Below, piece by piece: positions 1 through 11,747 of a stretch of DNA of 64,000 nt. The stretch comes from Microdochium bolleyi (lineage: Eukaryota; Ascomycota; Sordariomycetes; Xylariales; Microdochiaceae). The notes under the pieces are model-generated. The model ran no database searches and was not told the origin of the DNA. It saw only the letters and a program-made list of their open reading frames with translations. The position numbers were made by a program, and so were the translations under genes. The stretch lies in the NCBI GenBank assembly GCA_001566295.1, contig KQ964249.1:806001-870000 (forward strand), read 5' to 3'. How positions within the stretch are numbered: position 1 is the stretch's first letter; the number at the start of each line of letters is the position of its first letter.

Positions 1-1667
1 CAGAGATCTGAGGTCCTCGAATGCTATGGCGACCTGCGTGTATGTCTCGATCGGCTCTGCGGGCGGATACTTCTTGAGCCAGTTGTAGACGACGTCCTCG
101 TACGCCTTGACCGCAGTCGCGGCAGTCTGATTCGAAGCCGTGTCTGCTGCGCCCAGCAAGCTAAAGGTTGCCTTTTCCACGTCTTCCAGGATCCGGTACC
201 AGATGACAAACTGGCTGGCGCCTTCCAGAAGGAGCACGAGGGAGATATGGAAAGGCAGATGGCATGAAGCCCACCAGACCTGGTGTGCCTCGTATAGAGC
301 CTGGCCCTGCTCACCGTGCATCCAATCAAAGTAGAGCTGGAAGATGATGTACAGGAGGGCAGCTGAAGCGGTCATGATGCCAATGAGCTCCGGTGCTAGG
401 AAGGCAAGAGGTCAGCATGTGTTATGTGTTTGAGAGACTATCAGTCTGATGCTTACTCCACATGGCGGTATCGCCCTTGAGATAGGTGTCCTTGACGATG
501 AGTGTCACATTCTTGGCCACAATGATGCATCCTGTTTTTGGAGGAGGTTAGCTGTAATGGTCGAAGCAGAGGTTTGCGCCAGATTGTGGGCAGACAGGAC
601 ATACCTTCTCCAATGATAATCAGAGTCAAGAGGTTCAGGCGCTCGCCAAAGTGGGAGCCGACAAAGGTGAGGACCTTTGTGAGCTGGGAGAAGCCAAGGT
701 GGGCGGCCATCTCGACGATGCCGACAATGTACCAGACGATAAAGACGCGGCTGTTCTTGCTGGGGTCAAAACGGAAGGCGATACCAAAGTAGATGGCGGC
801 GGCGGCGAAGTTGAGGAAGGCGGTGAAGGCAAGGGGCTTCGTTCCCTCTGCGAACTTGCGGACCTGGTAGGCGAGGACGGAGTGCTGGATGCAGAGGGTG
901 AAGCGGGAGACGGCGAGGAAGAAGGACATGGCCATGAAGATGGAGCGGACCTGGGAGTCTGGGTTGAAGCTGGTGCCTATCATGGCGAAGCCGACCATGA
1001 CGCCGAGGTGGACGGCCCTGCAGGCGCGCTCAAAGACGCAGTCGGCTGCGAAGCGGACATCGTAGATGGTGACGCTGAGCCATGTCGTCCAGAGGATGCT
1101 GGGTGCGTGGGGTAATGAGTGTGAGCAGTGCTGTCATGGTGCTTGGGCAGGGGAGCAGGGGGCGCTTACACGATGAAGCCAATGTACGAGGCAAGCTTGG
1201 AGGCCGCCACAATCTGATGGACACTGGTGAAGACGTTGAGGTTTGCGACGAACCACAGATCGAAGAAAAGCTGTGCTCGTGTTAGTTGGAGTCAGATACA
1301 GTGCCGGATGGCACGGAGGGGAAGCTGTCGGAACATACCTCGAAGTTGGCCGCAGCATGGCTCTGTGTTGTAGATATCAGTGTTAGCATGTGGCTGCTGC
1401 TCTGTAACGGTGAGAAGCACGAAACACCAAGGAACAGAACAGTACCTTTCTGAAGAGCGCGGTGGCCTGGCCGACGGGGCCCTCGACGACGGGCGGCGGG
1501 GGATCATGGCCGTGGCTGCTGTGGTGGTCGTGGGACGAGGACGAGACCGAGATCCTCTTTGCGTGCGGGTCGGGGCTCTTGTTCTTGGGGGGCTTGATGA
1601 CCCGGCTGGCCAGCAGGGGCAGGCGGTGGCCGGCGTAGGCGAGGTCGTCGGAGGCAGTCGCACCCAT
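1..1667 (-). CDS. Low temperature requirement A (LtrA) family membrane protein, 3' end cut by window edge
   Basis: This is a polytopic membrane protein of the LtrA family, whose biochemical role is unsettled. The start is the first ATG of MGATASDDLAYAG at 1667. I read six exons: 1667-1446, 1362-1339, 1270-1170, 1098-605, 531-457 and 395 to the edge. All junctions are GT-AG and keep frame. Exon 2 is only 24 bases and leads into the family motif ANFELFFDLWFVANL. The N-terminal ~75 residues are hydrophilic, with a His/Ser stretch (SSSSHDHHSSHGHD). Hydrophobic helices follow, including SIFMAMSFFLAVSRF and LTLIIIGEG, the latter typical of the family. The C-terminus lies beyond base 1. A second, divergent member of the same family sits at 21848-23541. 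Family assignment is firm; function is not known. Confidence 0.82.
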
Positions 1668-3578
1668 CGTGGAGGAGCAGGGCCTGAGGAGACGGGGATG
1701 GTCAGGACGAGTCTGGCGAGACTGGCGAGACGTGAAGCTGAACAACGAACAACGACGAGGGCGGGCGGCGGCAGCTGCAGCGAGCAACAGCGAGGCATTG
1801 GGTTTATGTCCCAGCTCGCTGGCCGTGGCTGTCCCCTGCCGGCGCCCGCCGCACAGGGCATAGTCGAGGGCTGGTCGCTGCCAAGTGCCTGTGGGGATTC
1901 CACGGGTGGTCTAGAGCACGTTTCCCAGGCTCGAGCAGGACTCGCCGAGGGGTTGCAACGGGCATCGCGTGGCACAGTGGCTGCGCCCGAGGCCCAATCC
2001 AGGCGCCCGGCGCGCGTGAGGGCTGAAGCTTATCTGCAGCCTGCGCGAGGGTGCGCTGTCGTGGCGGCCCGCGTCTGACAGCGCCCGCCCGCCTCGACCA
2101 CCGCCCCCAAGGTTTGCCGGCTCCCCAACGGGCCCAAACCTTGTCGCGAAGCCGCGCCTCGTGGTGCCAAACCATCGCGTGTATGACGACGGGGGGCAAC
2201 TCTGCAAAGCATAACGGCAAGAGACTGCTTGCCGCATCGTGCCTAGAGCCCGCACTCCTCGCGCGCGTTGCGCGCGTTGCAAGGCGTTGCCGGGCTCTAG
2301 AACAGCCATGGAACCCGGCGTGATGCCATCGCCGGGCTCCCCCACAGCAATGTCCCGCCCGACTCCCAGAACCCTAAATTAAGGCCCCTGATCGGCACTC
2401 TGCGAGGCCCGCACGCAGCCCGTCCCCCCGGAATACGATGATAATCTCACGAGCATACCGAGTAATGAGCCCTGCAAGGTGAAACTGCAATGTACAGATA
2501 CAAGACAACATGTCTCTACATCGTTGCCGAGCCTCCCCTGCAGCCTGCCCTCCCAGCACCTCGATGTCGGTCCCGAGTCTGCGGGCGATTCTCAGCCTCA
2601 CAAGCGTCGTGTCACTGTGGCAGGCAGGCATCCCTGCTGCAGCGGCCAAGCTTTCGCCCAGCCAGCCATCGCCAGGGCCTCTGCATCTCCCTTGGATTCT
2701 CCAGCAGGTGTGTGACATCAGACATATTGGCACAAGGCACTGGCCTCCACGCGATGAGAACGCGATGAGACACAAGCTACAGGGCCTAGAGTCGGTAGAA
2801 CCGGCCACTCCGTAGTCTTCTTCCTTCGATGGCCGGAGCAGTCCGCGCTTGGCGCAGCGGGTAAAGCTTATCGGGGACATGAACCACCTTCCGCCACGTT
2901 GCCTTTGCATCGTGCTCAACGCCCGAATCATGAAAGGGAAAAAACACAAGCTCGGAAAAGTCTAAACCAGACTGAGCCTCGAGGCCCAGGGCTTCACGGG
3001 GGGCGAACGCACGGATTAACGCACTTTGTCAGCTTGTCCCGTCTTGTTCGTCGGTTCAAAAAGGTCAGCTTGCAGCCTGCTTTTGCTAGGTCTTTGGGCC
3101 CCCTCCTGTGCTTCGCAATCCAAGATGGTCCCCGCGTGTCAGCGCTTGTAGAAAGCACATATATCCGAGCGAGGCGAGGTGCATAAGCGGGAGCTGCACC
3201 CGAATGCAACCTTTGGAGCTAGTGGTTTTCTTTTTTGGTATGTTCTGACAGGTCGAGCCGGCGCTGACGATCAGTCAAACGATGATGGTAATTTGTGGGC
3301 TTCTGCTGCGCATGGCTAGCGCCGATGTGTCCCCCTGCCAGGATCCTGCAGCCGAGGCAGACTTGACCTTCCTCCGGGCAGATTACAGCTCTGTGCATTT
3401 GGTGACTGATGTCTCTAGCCAGTGCCGTCCGACAGTCCTACACGACGGCGGCGCACGATTGTGCTGCCAAAGTGGTGACTCGCTGGTTTCCAAGTTGGCA
3501 TATACACTGACTAGCACCGTCCCGCTTGGCGCCACGCTCGGCTGATGAGAAGACGTACGCTTAGACATCCTAACTTCC
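1668..3578. other. Gene-free stretch, 1.9 kb
   Basis: This is the upstream region of the LtrA gene and the downstream region of the decayed gene to its right. Open frames here are short, lack recognisable motifs and show no splice structure. A small GCGCGTT direct repeat lies near 2263-2280. I see no RNA gene. Confidence 0.6.
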
Positions 3579-4835
3579 TCAAATATACCCATTCTTCCTC
3601 AGCCACTCCACCCCGTCATTCCCACCACCCACGACATCGCGCTCAGCGCGGAGCAGCTGCTGCGTGCTCCGGGGTGGGATGCGCTCCCACTTGTCGCGAT
3701 AGACCTGCTCCCTGACCACGGCGAACTCTGGCTCGATCGTGATCGGGTTGTCCCGAGCCCTGTACCGTATCGGGAATGGACACCCACCGCTCTTTCCCCT
3801 CTGCATGGCTTCCTCCCGCGCCGCCATCGCCGCCGCCGTCGCCGTCACACCCTCTCTCGGGGACGAGTCTCCCCGCCCGAGGACGAAGTCGAGCAGCAAA
3901 TCCTATTGCGACGGCGAGAGCCGGAAGATCTTGTACGTTCCGCCGGGCCGGGCGGAGTTGAAGTAGACTCCTCCTCCTCCTCCTCCTCCTCCTCCTGGCT
4001 TGTCGTCGCCTTCTTGGCGATCATCGTCGTCTTCGTCGTCGTCGTCGCGCATCTCAGCCAGGCGGCGGTGGCGATCAAAGAGAATGACCCCCCCAAATAT
4101 CCTGTCTTCGGCCCAGTACCCCACCACATCGGCGACACCGGCCGGGTACTGCTCATGCGCCGTGAACATCGGGTGCGCGAACAGCGTCGGCCACGGCTCC
4201 TGCGGCGGGTAACCCGGGTTTCTGGCGGGCCGCCGCCAGGTCGTGATCCGCTCGACTGTGAGGACCCCACCCCCAACAGCTTCTCCTTTGACAACAACAC
4301 TGCTGCTACTACTACTGTCATGCAGTCGCAGGTCCTTCTGGAAGAGGTGGACTGCTATCTGGTGCACCGCCTCGGCGACGAGCTCGAGTATGGCTAGGTC
4401 GTAGGGTCTTTTCCCCGGTCGAGATCGCTGAAGGGACTCGAAAGACTTGTAGTTTTTCAAATCTGGCATGTCAGCAGAACTGCACCAATGGACCCCAACG
4501 GCCTGGTTTGGTCTTTCGGATTTGGCAGAAACACACCTCGTCCTTGAAGCGCAGATCACGCAGGTCAAAGCCCCGCAGAACTGTCCCGTCATTGCCACGG
4601 CCTCGCGCCCGACACTTGTGTGCCCGTGGACCGGGTGCTCGGGGTAGATGCGGTGCTCGTAGCGGTCCAGCGCGGCCGCCGCGGTGGGCAGCCCGTCCAG
4701 GATCTGCGCGAAGGTGTCCGCGGCGGCCTCGGTCTCGAGGACCCGGCGGATCGCGAGATTCAGCACGGAAAGGTGCTCCGCGTCGAGGACGGCTCCCCCC
4801 GCAGCGTAGCTGGTTGGTGGTGTGAGAGATGTCAT
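3579..4835 (-). pseudogene. Conserved fungal protein of unknown function, apparently decayed (in-frame TAG and two frame breaks)
   Basis: The start codon at 4835 opens a good coding frame (MTSLTPPTSYAAGGAVLDAE, then YEHRIYPEHPVHGHTS). Near 4600 the plausible coding sequence moves to another frame (GNDGTVLRGFDLRDLRFKDE), ending at a GAG|GTGTGT donor at about 4520. The acceptor CCAG just before LKNYKSFESLQ is out of phase with that donor by one base. The main body continues (VERITTWRRP, EPWPTLFAHPMFTAHEQYP) with an expandable poly-Asp and a poly-Gly run. It then meets TAG at 3905-3903, after which the same frame stays open for about 108 residues (DLLLDFVLGRGDSS to EWLRKNGYI) up to a stop at 3579. 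I know no function for the family. A functional alternative would need stop readthrough or unusual splicing. Confidence 0.6.
3968..3996. repeat. (CTC)n / (GGA)n trinucleotide microsatellite
   Basis: About nine to ten tandem CTC units on the + strand encode the poly-Gly tract of the minus-strand reading frame. It lies about 65 bases upstream, in the reading sense, of the in-frame TAG. Confidence 0.9.
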
Positions 4836-5487
4836 GTTGTCTTTTGCAATATCTCGGTCGGCACCGAGGCCGCTGCTGTCTCAGACCTCAGGTGGGATCC
4901 AGACAAATCGAATGTGATGCTAAACGAAAAGTATGCGGGACTCATGCGGTATTGCCGTCGGGAAGGGGCACAGGCACATTTAGAAGCGGTGTCGTGCCGA
5001 CTTGCGATGGAGGATGAGAAGCAAGCAGAACATTTCGGTGTTGTTGCTAGGATAACCGCTCCTCTTGTTGGTTGGCTCGGCGGGGGCTTCTGGTATACGC
5101 GCGCGGCTGTGCTGCTCTGCTACAACCACGACGGGACTCCGGAACATCCAGGGATAGTCCGTTCAGTGTGAAATAATCTGGTGATTTGCACTGCCCAATG
5201 AACCACACTCACATCGTGGTGCACTAGCCTGCTGGTTGCCATGCGCGGTTGCGCCAGGAGAGTGATGCGTTCGGTCGTGGCGACCACTGCGACATATCAG
5301 CACAAAGTCTGCGGCATTGATATACATCAAGCACAGAAGGAAACTTGTCAATTGCTTGACATCAGGCCACAGACGCCCCTCATATCATGCACTTTTGCCC
5401 ATAAGGACTCACCGAGCACGTTGTGATGATGACTTTCCATGATCTGGTGACGGGCGGTCATTTCTGGTCTCCCTTGTATGTCCCTAT
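4836..5487. other. Intergenic spacer
   Basis: Upstream of the decayed gene and downstream of the CSN8-like gene. It holds no supported ORF or RNA gene. Confidence 0.6.
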
Positions 5488-6711
5488 CTACTTCGCCCTC
5501 ACCCGCCTGATGACAACGCTGTCGCCCTCTCGCTCCCAGCCAACACCATCGTTCGCCTGCAGGCCCGCCCACTTCGAGCCCGCGCACTTCTCGAGATAAC
5601 CCAGCTCGACACTCAGATAGGTCTTGCCAAAGCACTTGAGTGCGTGCCGCCGCATCCCGTCCTCGGCATACTCGAGTAGCCGCGCCCGGTGGCCGTCGAC
5701 GTGACCCTTCAGCCTCATGAACTCGACATAGTTGTCGTGCGCGAGCGCGTCGAGCACGGCGTCGACTTTGCTGTCCCTCCCCTTGAACGCGTACCTGCTC
5801 CGGACGGCGTACGCCTCCGCCAGGTTGCCCCTGCGGCACGCCGCGTCGAGGATCAGATAGCTCACAACCTCGTGCGTTTCGACAGAGGTCATATTGTGCC
5901 GGGGGTGGATCCGGTTCAGAAGGTGCAGCATTGCAGCGTGGTAGGACTCGGGGTGTTTGGTGAGAACGGCGAGTCGAATGCAGAAAAGATAAGCCTGGAT
6001 GGCAAAGTTGTCCACGCGCTTTGAAGCGACGATGCCCTCACGTAGCTTGCGAAGGGCTGCGAGGACGTCGGAGAGGGACTTGGCGTGCTGTTCCCCTGGG
6101 TTGAGGGAACTGGTGCTGGCGGTGATGTTCGCTGCCTGTGACGAGGCAAAGGCTGGTGATGATGCTGGTTTTGTGGCGTTGGCGGCAGATTTCTCCTTGT
6201 CTGTGGTCGAAGCGTGCCGGCTTGCTGCCATGCCACTGGCTTTGCTCTGGCGCTCAGCGGGTATTTGTGCCGCTTGCGAAGACGATGATGGTGATGGGGA
6301 ACCTGATGACGAACTCGAGGCGTCTACAGACAACGATGCAAAACGGCGCAGTAGCTCGTCACGCTCGCCGGCGTCAGAACAGAAGGCCATGTACCGCTCG
6401 ACGATCTTGGTGTAGTACTGCTCCTGCGTCTTGAAGTCGAGCAGGCGGTTGTCGCCCTTTGACGGCAGGCCCAGGGCGTCGAGAGGGTCCAGCTCGACCG
6501 GCTTGAGCCGGCTCCATGGCGCGGACGTCGTCCTGTTGCCTCTGCCTCGACCTCCCCGGAACGAGCCTGCCGGCGGCGGCGGCGGTGTTTGTGATTGTTG
6601 CTGCTGTTGTTGCTGCTGATCGTGGTGACCCCAGCTGGCGGTACCGGTGCTGCTATTACCTCGACGCCATGGTTCGCCACCGTTGCCGCCGCCTCCACCT
6701 CTTGCGCGCAT
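5488..6711 (-). CDS. CSN8/PSMD8/eIF3K-like (PCI-related) domain protein
   Basis: A single uninterrupted exon of 407 codons starts at ATG 6711. The N-terminal 60 residues are Gly/Arg-rich with RGG-like elements (FRGGRGRGNR), a polyglutamine run of eight, and a proline run. This composition is common in RNA-associated proteins. A Ser/Ala-rich linker follows. The C-terminal ~190 residues are helical (SLSDVLAALRKLREGI to KCFGKTYLSVELGYLEKC). They resemble the CSN8/PSMD8/eIF3K domain found in COP9 signalosome, proteasome lid and eIF3 subunits. The extra N-terminus and overall length do not fit a canonical CSN8, Rpn12 or eIF3k, so this is probably the separate fungal family with the same fold. I base the family call on recalled pattern similarity; a profile search would settle it. 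Confidence 0.65.
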   Translation of the reverse strand: MRARGGGGGNGGEPWRRGNSSTGTASWGHHDQQQQQQQQSQTPPPPPAGSFRGGRGRGNRTTSAPWSRLKPVELDPLDALGLPSKGDNRLLDFKTQEQYYTKIVERYMAFCSDAGERDELLRRFASLSVDASSSSSGSPSPSSSSQAAQIPAERQSKASGMAASRHASTTDKEKSAANATKPASSPAFASSQAANITASTSSLNPGEQHAKSLSDVLAALRKLREGIVASKRVDNFAIQAYLFCIRLAVLTKHPESYHAAMLHLLNRIHPRHNMTSVETHEVVSYLILDAACRRGNLAEAYAVRSRYAFKGRDSKVDAVLDALAHDNYVEFMRLKGHVDGHRARLLEYAEDGMRRHALKCFGKTYLSVELGYLEKCAGSKWAGLQANDGVGWEREGDSVVIRRVRAK

Positions 6712-7216
6712 TATGCTAATGTGTTCAACCGATTAGTTATCAATTGAAACATATTATTGCAGTCGAGCTGGCGGATGGAACTGTGCAGCTGCTGGCGAGC
6801 CTGGACTGGGACGATGTCAAAGTGAAAGAGCAGGTTGATGGTGGGGCTGTGGGAAGGGATGCTCGAAGACATGACTGGGCGGGCGCTCCTTCCATGACGG
6901 GGCGCTGCGGAAAACATCTCCAATCGAGTTACAGATCTTACGCGGAGCAATTCATTGACCTCTGGGTTTCCACTGCTTTGGGGATAATGCTCAGTGCCTG
7001 TTCGTGTCAGTTTCATAATAATATTGCGATGATGTAGCATGCTCCTTCATGTCATTTGGTCTACCCGTCTACAATTTGATTTCGCGCTTGTTGCACTGTG
7101 ACAACGGATGGTACTTGAATACTTTGTTCCGCGCGTTGTGAAAAGTCTTTCAAGAAACTGCGGCAGAAAATCATGTGAAATAATCCAAAGTACTTCCTCG
7201 TCTAATACCAAGCTAG
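6712..7216. other. Intergenic spacer
   Basis: About 500 bases between two minus-strand genes. It is AT-richer towards 7000-7200, consistent with promoter and 3' UTR sequence. No ORF is supported. Confidence 0.6.
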
Positions 7217-8846
7217 CTACCTGGGCTCGTTCCTCATCTCTATATTCGTCTGAATCGTGATCTTGTAGAGCCCCTCGTCATCATGGCTGCCACGTTCTGA
7301 CGGAGCCGACTCTGTCCTGTAATTCGACTGTTCTTTAGACGGCTGCAGCTCAGTTGCGTCATCGTGCGAGTCGATACGCTCGAGCCGGCCGGCGCCGCCA
7401 AACACGCCCTCGTTGGATCCACTGCCTTTGGCGAACTTGGGCTTCCATATGTTGTGGCGTCCAGATCGATTGGCAGACCGGTTGCCAGATCGATTGACTT
7501 GAGACCCCGTGTTCCCCGTATGTCCCGAACTCTTTCCTGACCTGTTGTACGGAGTCGTCGCGCGCGTTGTGCCAAAGATCTTGGGCCAGGCTTGGACGAG
7601 AATCAGACGCACTGGAGGACGACCGTCGTGTTAGATGTGTCGAGAGTTGGTTGCTGGCAGTTCCACACCAGGATTTGTACGTACTTGAGGGCATACATGC
7701 ACACATGATGCCTGTGGCTGTCTCAACGGTCGACCAGAGAGAAATCCCGGTGTAGTCGAAGGTCAAGTTCGAGCTGCTACTGAACTTCAGGATAGATGCA
7801 AGGCGAATCATGGAGACGATAGTGACAAATGTGCCAACGACAAACACTGCGTGAGGTCAGTAAAACGCAGAGTAAAATAGGGTATGGACAGTAGTTGAAC
7901 TCACTAGCTCCAATACCGATCTTCTTCTTCCAGTGCATGTTGAGTGACCTGACTTGCCAAAGAGGCAGGGCGAGCATCCAAAGATCAATGATGATAGTAG
8001 CTACCGCGTGTGACCATGCAATGGCGACAACGTTCGAACAACGTCCGCTCTTTTGGGTATCGTTCCACTTCGTCCAATTATAGCTGATGGGTGTACACTG
8101 GAAGGTAGCCGCAAGGACGAACGCGAGACCGTACAATACGATCACACCGATGGTGAGCCAAGCGAGGCGGCGGAAGCTTTTGTCGGGAAATATTCGGAGA
8201 TAGAAGAACATAATCGACAGCTTTAGTAATGCAACCAGGGTAAAGTAGATGAGGGTGATGATCCAGAACGCGAGGCCGAAGTTTGTGATTTGGTCTGGTG
8301 TTAACGTCCATATGTCCCGACCAATGCCGTTCTCGGCCAACTTGTAGTTGAGAATAGTGCAGGGGATGCAGCCTAACGCGACGGCAACTATTGTCCAGTC
8401 ATCAAGCCCGAGGCCAAGATCTGTGACGAACTGCCGATATATGACGCGAATGCTGACCAGGACGATGGCGAATACGGTGAGGACCGTCGACGTCACGGTG
8501 TACATGGTCGCGATGTTCTGCACGGGGACACCACATCTTGTGCTGGACGAGTTCTTGACCACTGCCAGGAAAGGGGCGTTAGTCTGGCCATGTGTCTGGG
8601 TGAGTGTGCTCTCCAGTTTACTGTACCAAGGACGTCCTCGATGCGGCAGCTTGCTGTGACACAGGTCTGGAGTGTGGCAGTGAATTGTTGATCTGTGCAG
8701 AGGCAGGTGGCATTGGTACCGCAAGTCGATGCAAGAGCACCCTTGACGTAGCACGGAACTGCACAGGACGGCGTGCCTGGTGGCAGCTGAGCCAGAGTGA
8801 TGCCCAGCAGCGCACAGAACAAGGCGAGGATCCCGGGAAGACGCAT
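7217..8846 (-). CDS. CFEM-domain PTH11-type seven-helix receptor-like protein
   Basis: Four exons (8846-8627, 8561-7905, 7846-7685, 7611-7217) join in frame to 477 residues. A signal peptide (MRLPGILALFCALLGITLAQ) precedes a cysteine-rich CFEM domain. Cysteines appear as SCAVPC, STC, TCLC, TC and SC, and the eighth is in STRCGVP after the first intron. A rhodopsin-like seven-helix region follows, with helices such as TVLTVFAIVLVSIRVIY, FWIITLIYFTLVALLKL and WLTIGVIVLYGLAFVL. The cytosolic tail is hydrophilic, rich in Asn/Arg/Ser repeats (NRSGNRSANRSGR). The architecture is that of PTH11-related fungal receptors, plasma-membrane proteins linked to surface sensing. The ligand is unknown. The fold call is confident; the signalling role is inferred from the family. 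Confidence 0.88.
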
Positions 8847-11733
8847 CTTGGGTGCTGTTGAGCCCGGGTTGGTGACTTTGGACTGCAAACTGGCGCGTTG
8901 GACTTTGAGCAAGAGGGACCAGGGCTGCTCGACATGAACCCATGGCTGGGGGACGATGGGCTCTTTACATGTCGATCGAATCACAGCAGTGTGACCCTCG
9001 TGCAGAGGACGACAAGGAACTACCGTAGGAGGATGGCCGGGTTGGTCCTGAGACGCACCGCTGGGACTGGCCCTGCATAGCTGGATCTTAGCGCTGCCCT
9101 GCTGGGCGGCCAAGAGGCGATAGCGGCACAGCAGGCCCGAGGCATCACATCGTGCCATAATGATCGTGGTCTCCCCTGCAGGCTGACTGTGACCCTAGAG
9201 GGCGAGGAACGTGGCGCTGGGTGGAGGTTGGCATTATGCGTATGTACCGGCAGTAACCCTCTTTCGCCAAGCTGCCTGTGCGAGAGCCATGGCTTGCAGC
9301 GGGCAGCAGGGCGCTTCACGGTCGTGGAGGTGTGTCATCGACCTGTTGCTGAGGATCACCTGGGTGCAGGCACCGCGGTCGGGCAGGAGCCTGACTCGGA
9401 GGACGCTCTGCTATCTTGGCGGAGAGGCGTCCTTGTTCTTCAGCAGGGCAGGTACGGAGCACCGGTACGATCCACGGGTGCACGAGCAGTGATGGCCGCG
9501 GGGGTCTGTTGCGGGCACCGGCAGGGCTGATCGCCCAGCCACGAGGGTCTCTGATGGGGCCCTCATGCGGGTGAGCGGCAGGGATCCGCAGACATGGGGC
9601 CTCAGGCACTGGTGACACGACCCGCTAGAGCTACAGAGGACCGCGCCGGCGGCTCCTTCCAGTCGGTTGTTTAAAGTTTGAACTGCTGTCTGGGCAGGTC
9701 TTGGTAACTTACCACCTGGCTCGGTTCTCGTTCCTCGACGAGCCATCAGCCTAAGACTTGTCCGTGTGCCCTGATGTACGCAGTAATGCCAGAGCCTCAG
9801 ATGCTTCTCGCGAACGCCGCCAGAGAGCCGAGTCACGCTCCAAGACTGAGCACGCACGGCCACCAGCCATGCATACGGAACTTCCCTGGTCTACGCTACC
9901 GACTGCATAGTCTTGTCACGGGGCATACTCCGCACAGGCAGCCTCTCGAGACAGCCGCTGACTACCGGCAGCTCTAAGGCTGATCCCAACCGCATGTGTA
10001 ACGGTGCGAACCAGCGTGCTCAAGATCGACCCGGAGACCTGGAACAAGCTTCACGTCCCATGCTCGCAATGCAGCAGCGGGCAAACAATGTTGTGTGGGT
10101 ATGCCCTCCAGGAGGCAAGAGCTGCCTCGCACCTGAGTCGCAGCGTGATATCGGCCCTCGGTTTGGAGGTCTCGCTTGACACGCCCAATCACACGGTTTT
10201 CCAAGCGATGACTCGAGTACAAACCTTGTGTGCCGGCGACAGGCCGCGCTTGCCCTCCAAGGTCTGGCTCGCGCCACCATTGCGCTAGAGTACAACCTCA
10301 TGCAGGAGGCATTTGGCGTTTCGCGGTCTCCTGGGGCGTCTTGTGGACACAACGCACGGTAGTCGGCAACTTCGCACCTCTTGCCTTCTGGCATCGGATA
10401 TATAACATGCCCCAGGACCCGGCAGTTGCCAAGCAGAACTATGTCCAGAACAACCTGGCTCCAGACTAATCCGGACTATGGACAGCCCGCCCACTTAGCG
10501 CGCACCTGCTCGGCTACAAGCGAGCGTCCCAACATCGCATCCCTGAAACTACAACATTTCACAACACCAGTCGGCAGCCCACTGGACGGCAATGAACTCG
10601 CATGGCTTCCCAGGAAGCTGAAGGGGTCCATGCAGCATCTCTTCGATCGGCCACCAAGGGCATGGGCCTATTCGAGCTACAGTACTTTGAGGTAGGGTAC
10701 TCCATACCTACAGGCCTTTGTCGCGACGAGCACACGGCACAAAACAGGCAAATGGGAAGATTGAATGTGCTCAACCCTGTCCCATTCGTCACAGCACGAT
10801 ACTCTTTCTCTCCATAGATTGGTCCACAGGAACTACTCAAGCTCAAGAGTTCCGGTCAGCACAACACGATTCCGGCACCGGCGTCGCAGTTGCGTGAGCC
10901 GACATCCGATTAGGGAAACCAGGACGTGCTGGGCATGCCCTGGTGGCAATGGGCAAGCGTGAAGTAGGTACCTCAAGGTAAGGTACGTGCCGTCAGGGGA
11001 CACCGGCCGGGTACGATCCGACGAAACAAACGGGCAGGCCAAGACTGTGCGAGAAGCCCGCTCGCCTCCCTGTCGTGCTGACGAGAGCGTACATAGAAAC
11101 ACGACCTCCACCTATGTTACAATCCCATGTGCGGTAATTACGGCGTGAACTGCTGAGATGACGCGGACTGTGCGAAGGCTGGTCAAGTCATCTCCCAGCC
11201 TGGTTGTGCTGCAACGCCAGTACTCGGCGGCGCGGACCTCATTGAGGCCAGCTTCACCAAGCAATCCCGATGCCCAGCTGAAAATCCGGGTTTGTCCCTG
11301 TAGCTTGCAGACTGTGTGATTACTGAGGAACAAGGGTGGTCCTGTCTGTTGCGAGCCTCAATGCCTCAATATCCTACGCCTTCCTCACCTTTCGGGGCCT
11401 TGGGGCACCCCGTCGACCCGAACCAGACGAGCGCCCCCGATTCTGTTGCAAGATTCCGACTCTCCGAGCTCGGCGCCGTCGCCAAGGGCTTCCTTTCTGC
11501 GTGACAATGGGGAACCGTAATGCTTCTTCCGCCCCACCCTGCAGGGCTGTACTTGTGGGTTGTCGCAGGACCCCCCTTGTAACGATCAGCAGCTAAACGC
11601 ATTATCTGATCTTTACTTAAGCATGGAGACCAAGACAATAAGCATGTTCGTGGTCGTGGTTCGAGCGTCCAGGCTGTGGGCGCTTCGCAGGTCGGCAGTG
11701 TGTCGCGGGAGGGTATGCGCAGTGCGCCAGGAA

Positions 11734-11747
11734 GGGGGGGGGGGGGG
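11734..11747. repeat. Poly-G run of 14
   Basis: Fourteen consecutive G on the + strand in non-coding sequence. The length is likely variable and prone to sequencing error. Confidence 0.9.

Noticed and set aside
3889..3922. A 34-base GTACAAG...CAATAG intron that would remove the in-frame TAG
   Set aside because: It is too short for a fungal intron, lacks a branch site, and its length is not a multiple of three, so the downstream frame would be lost.
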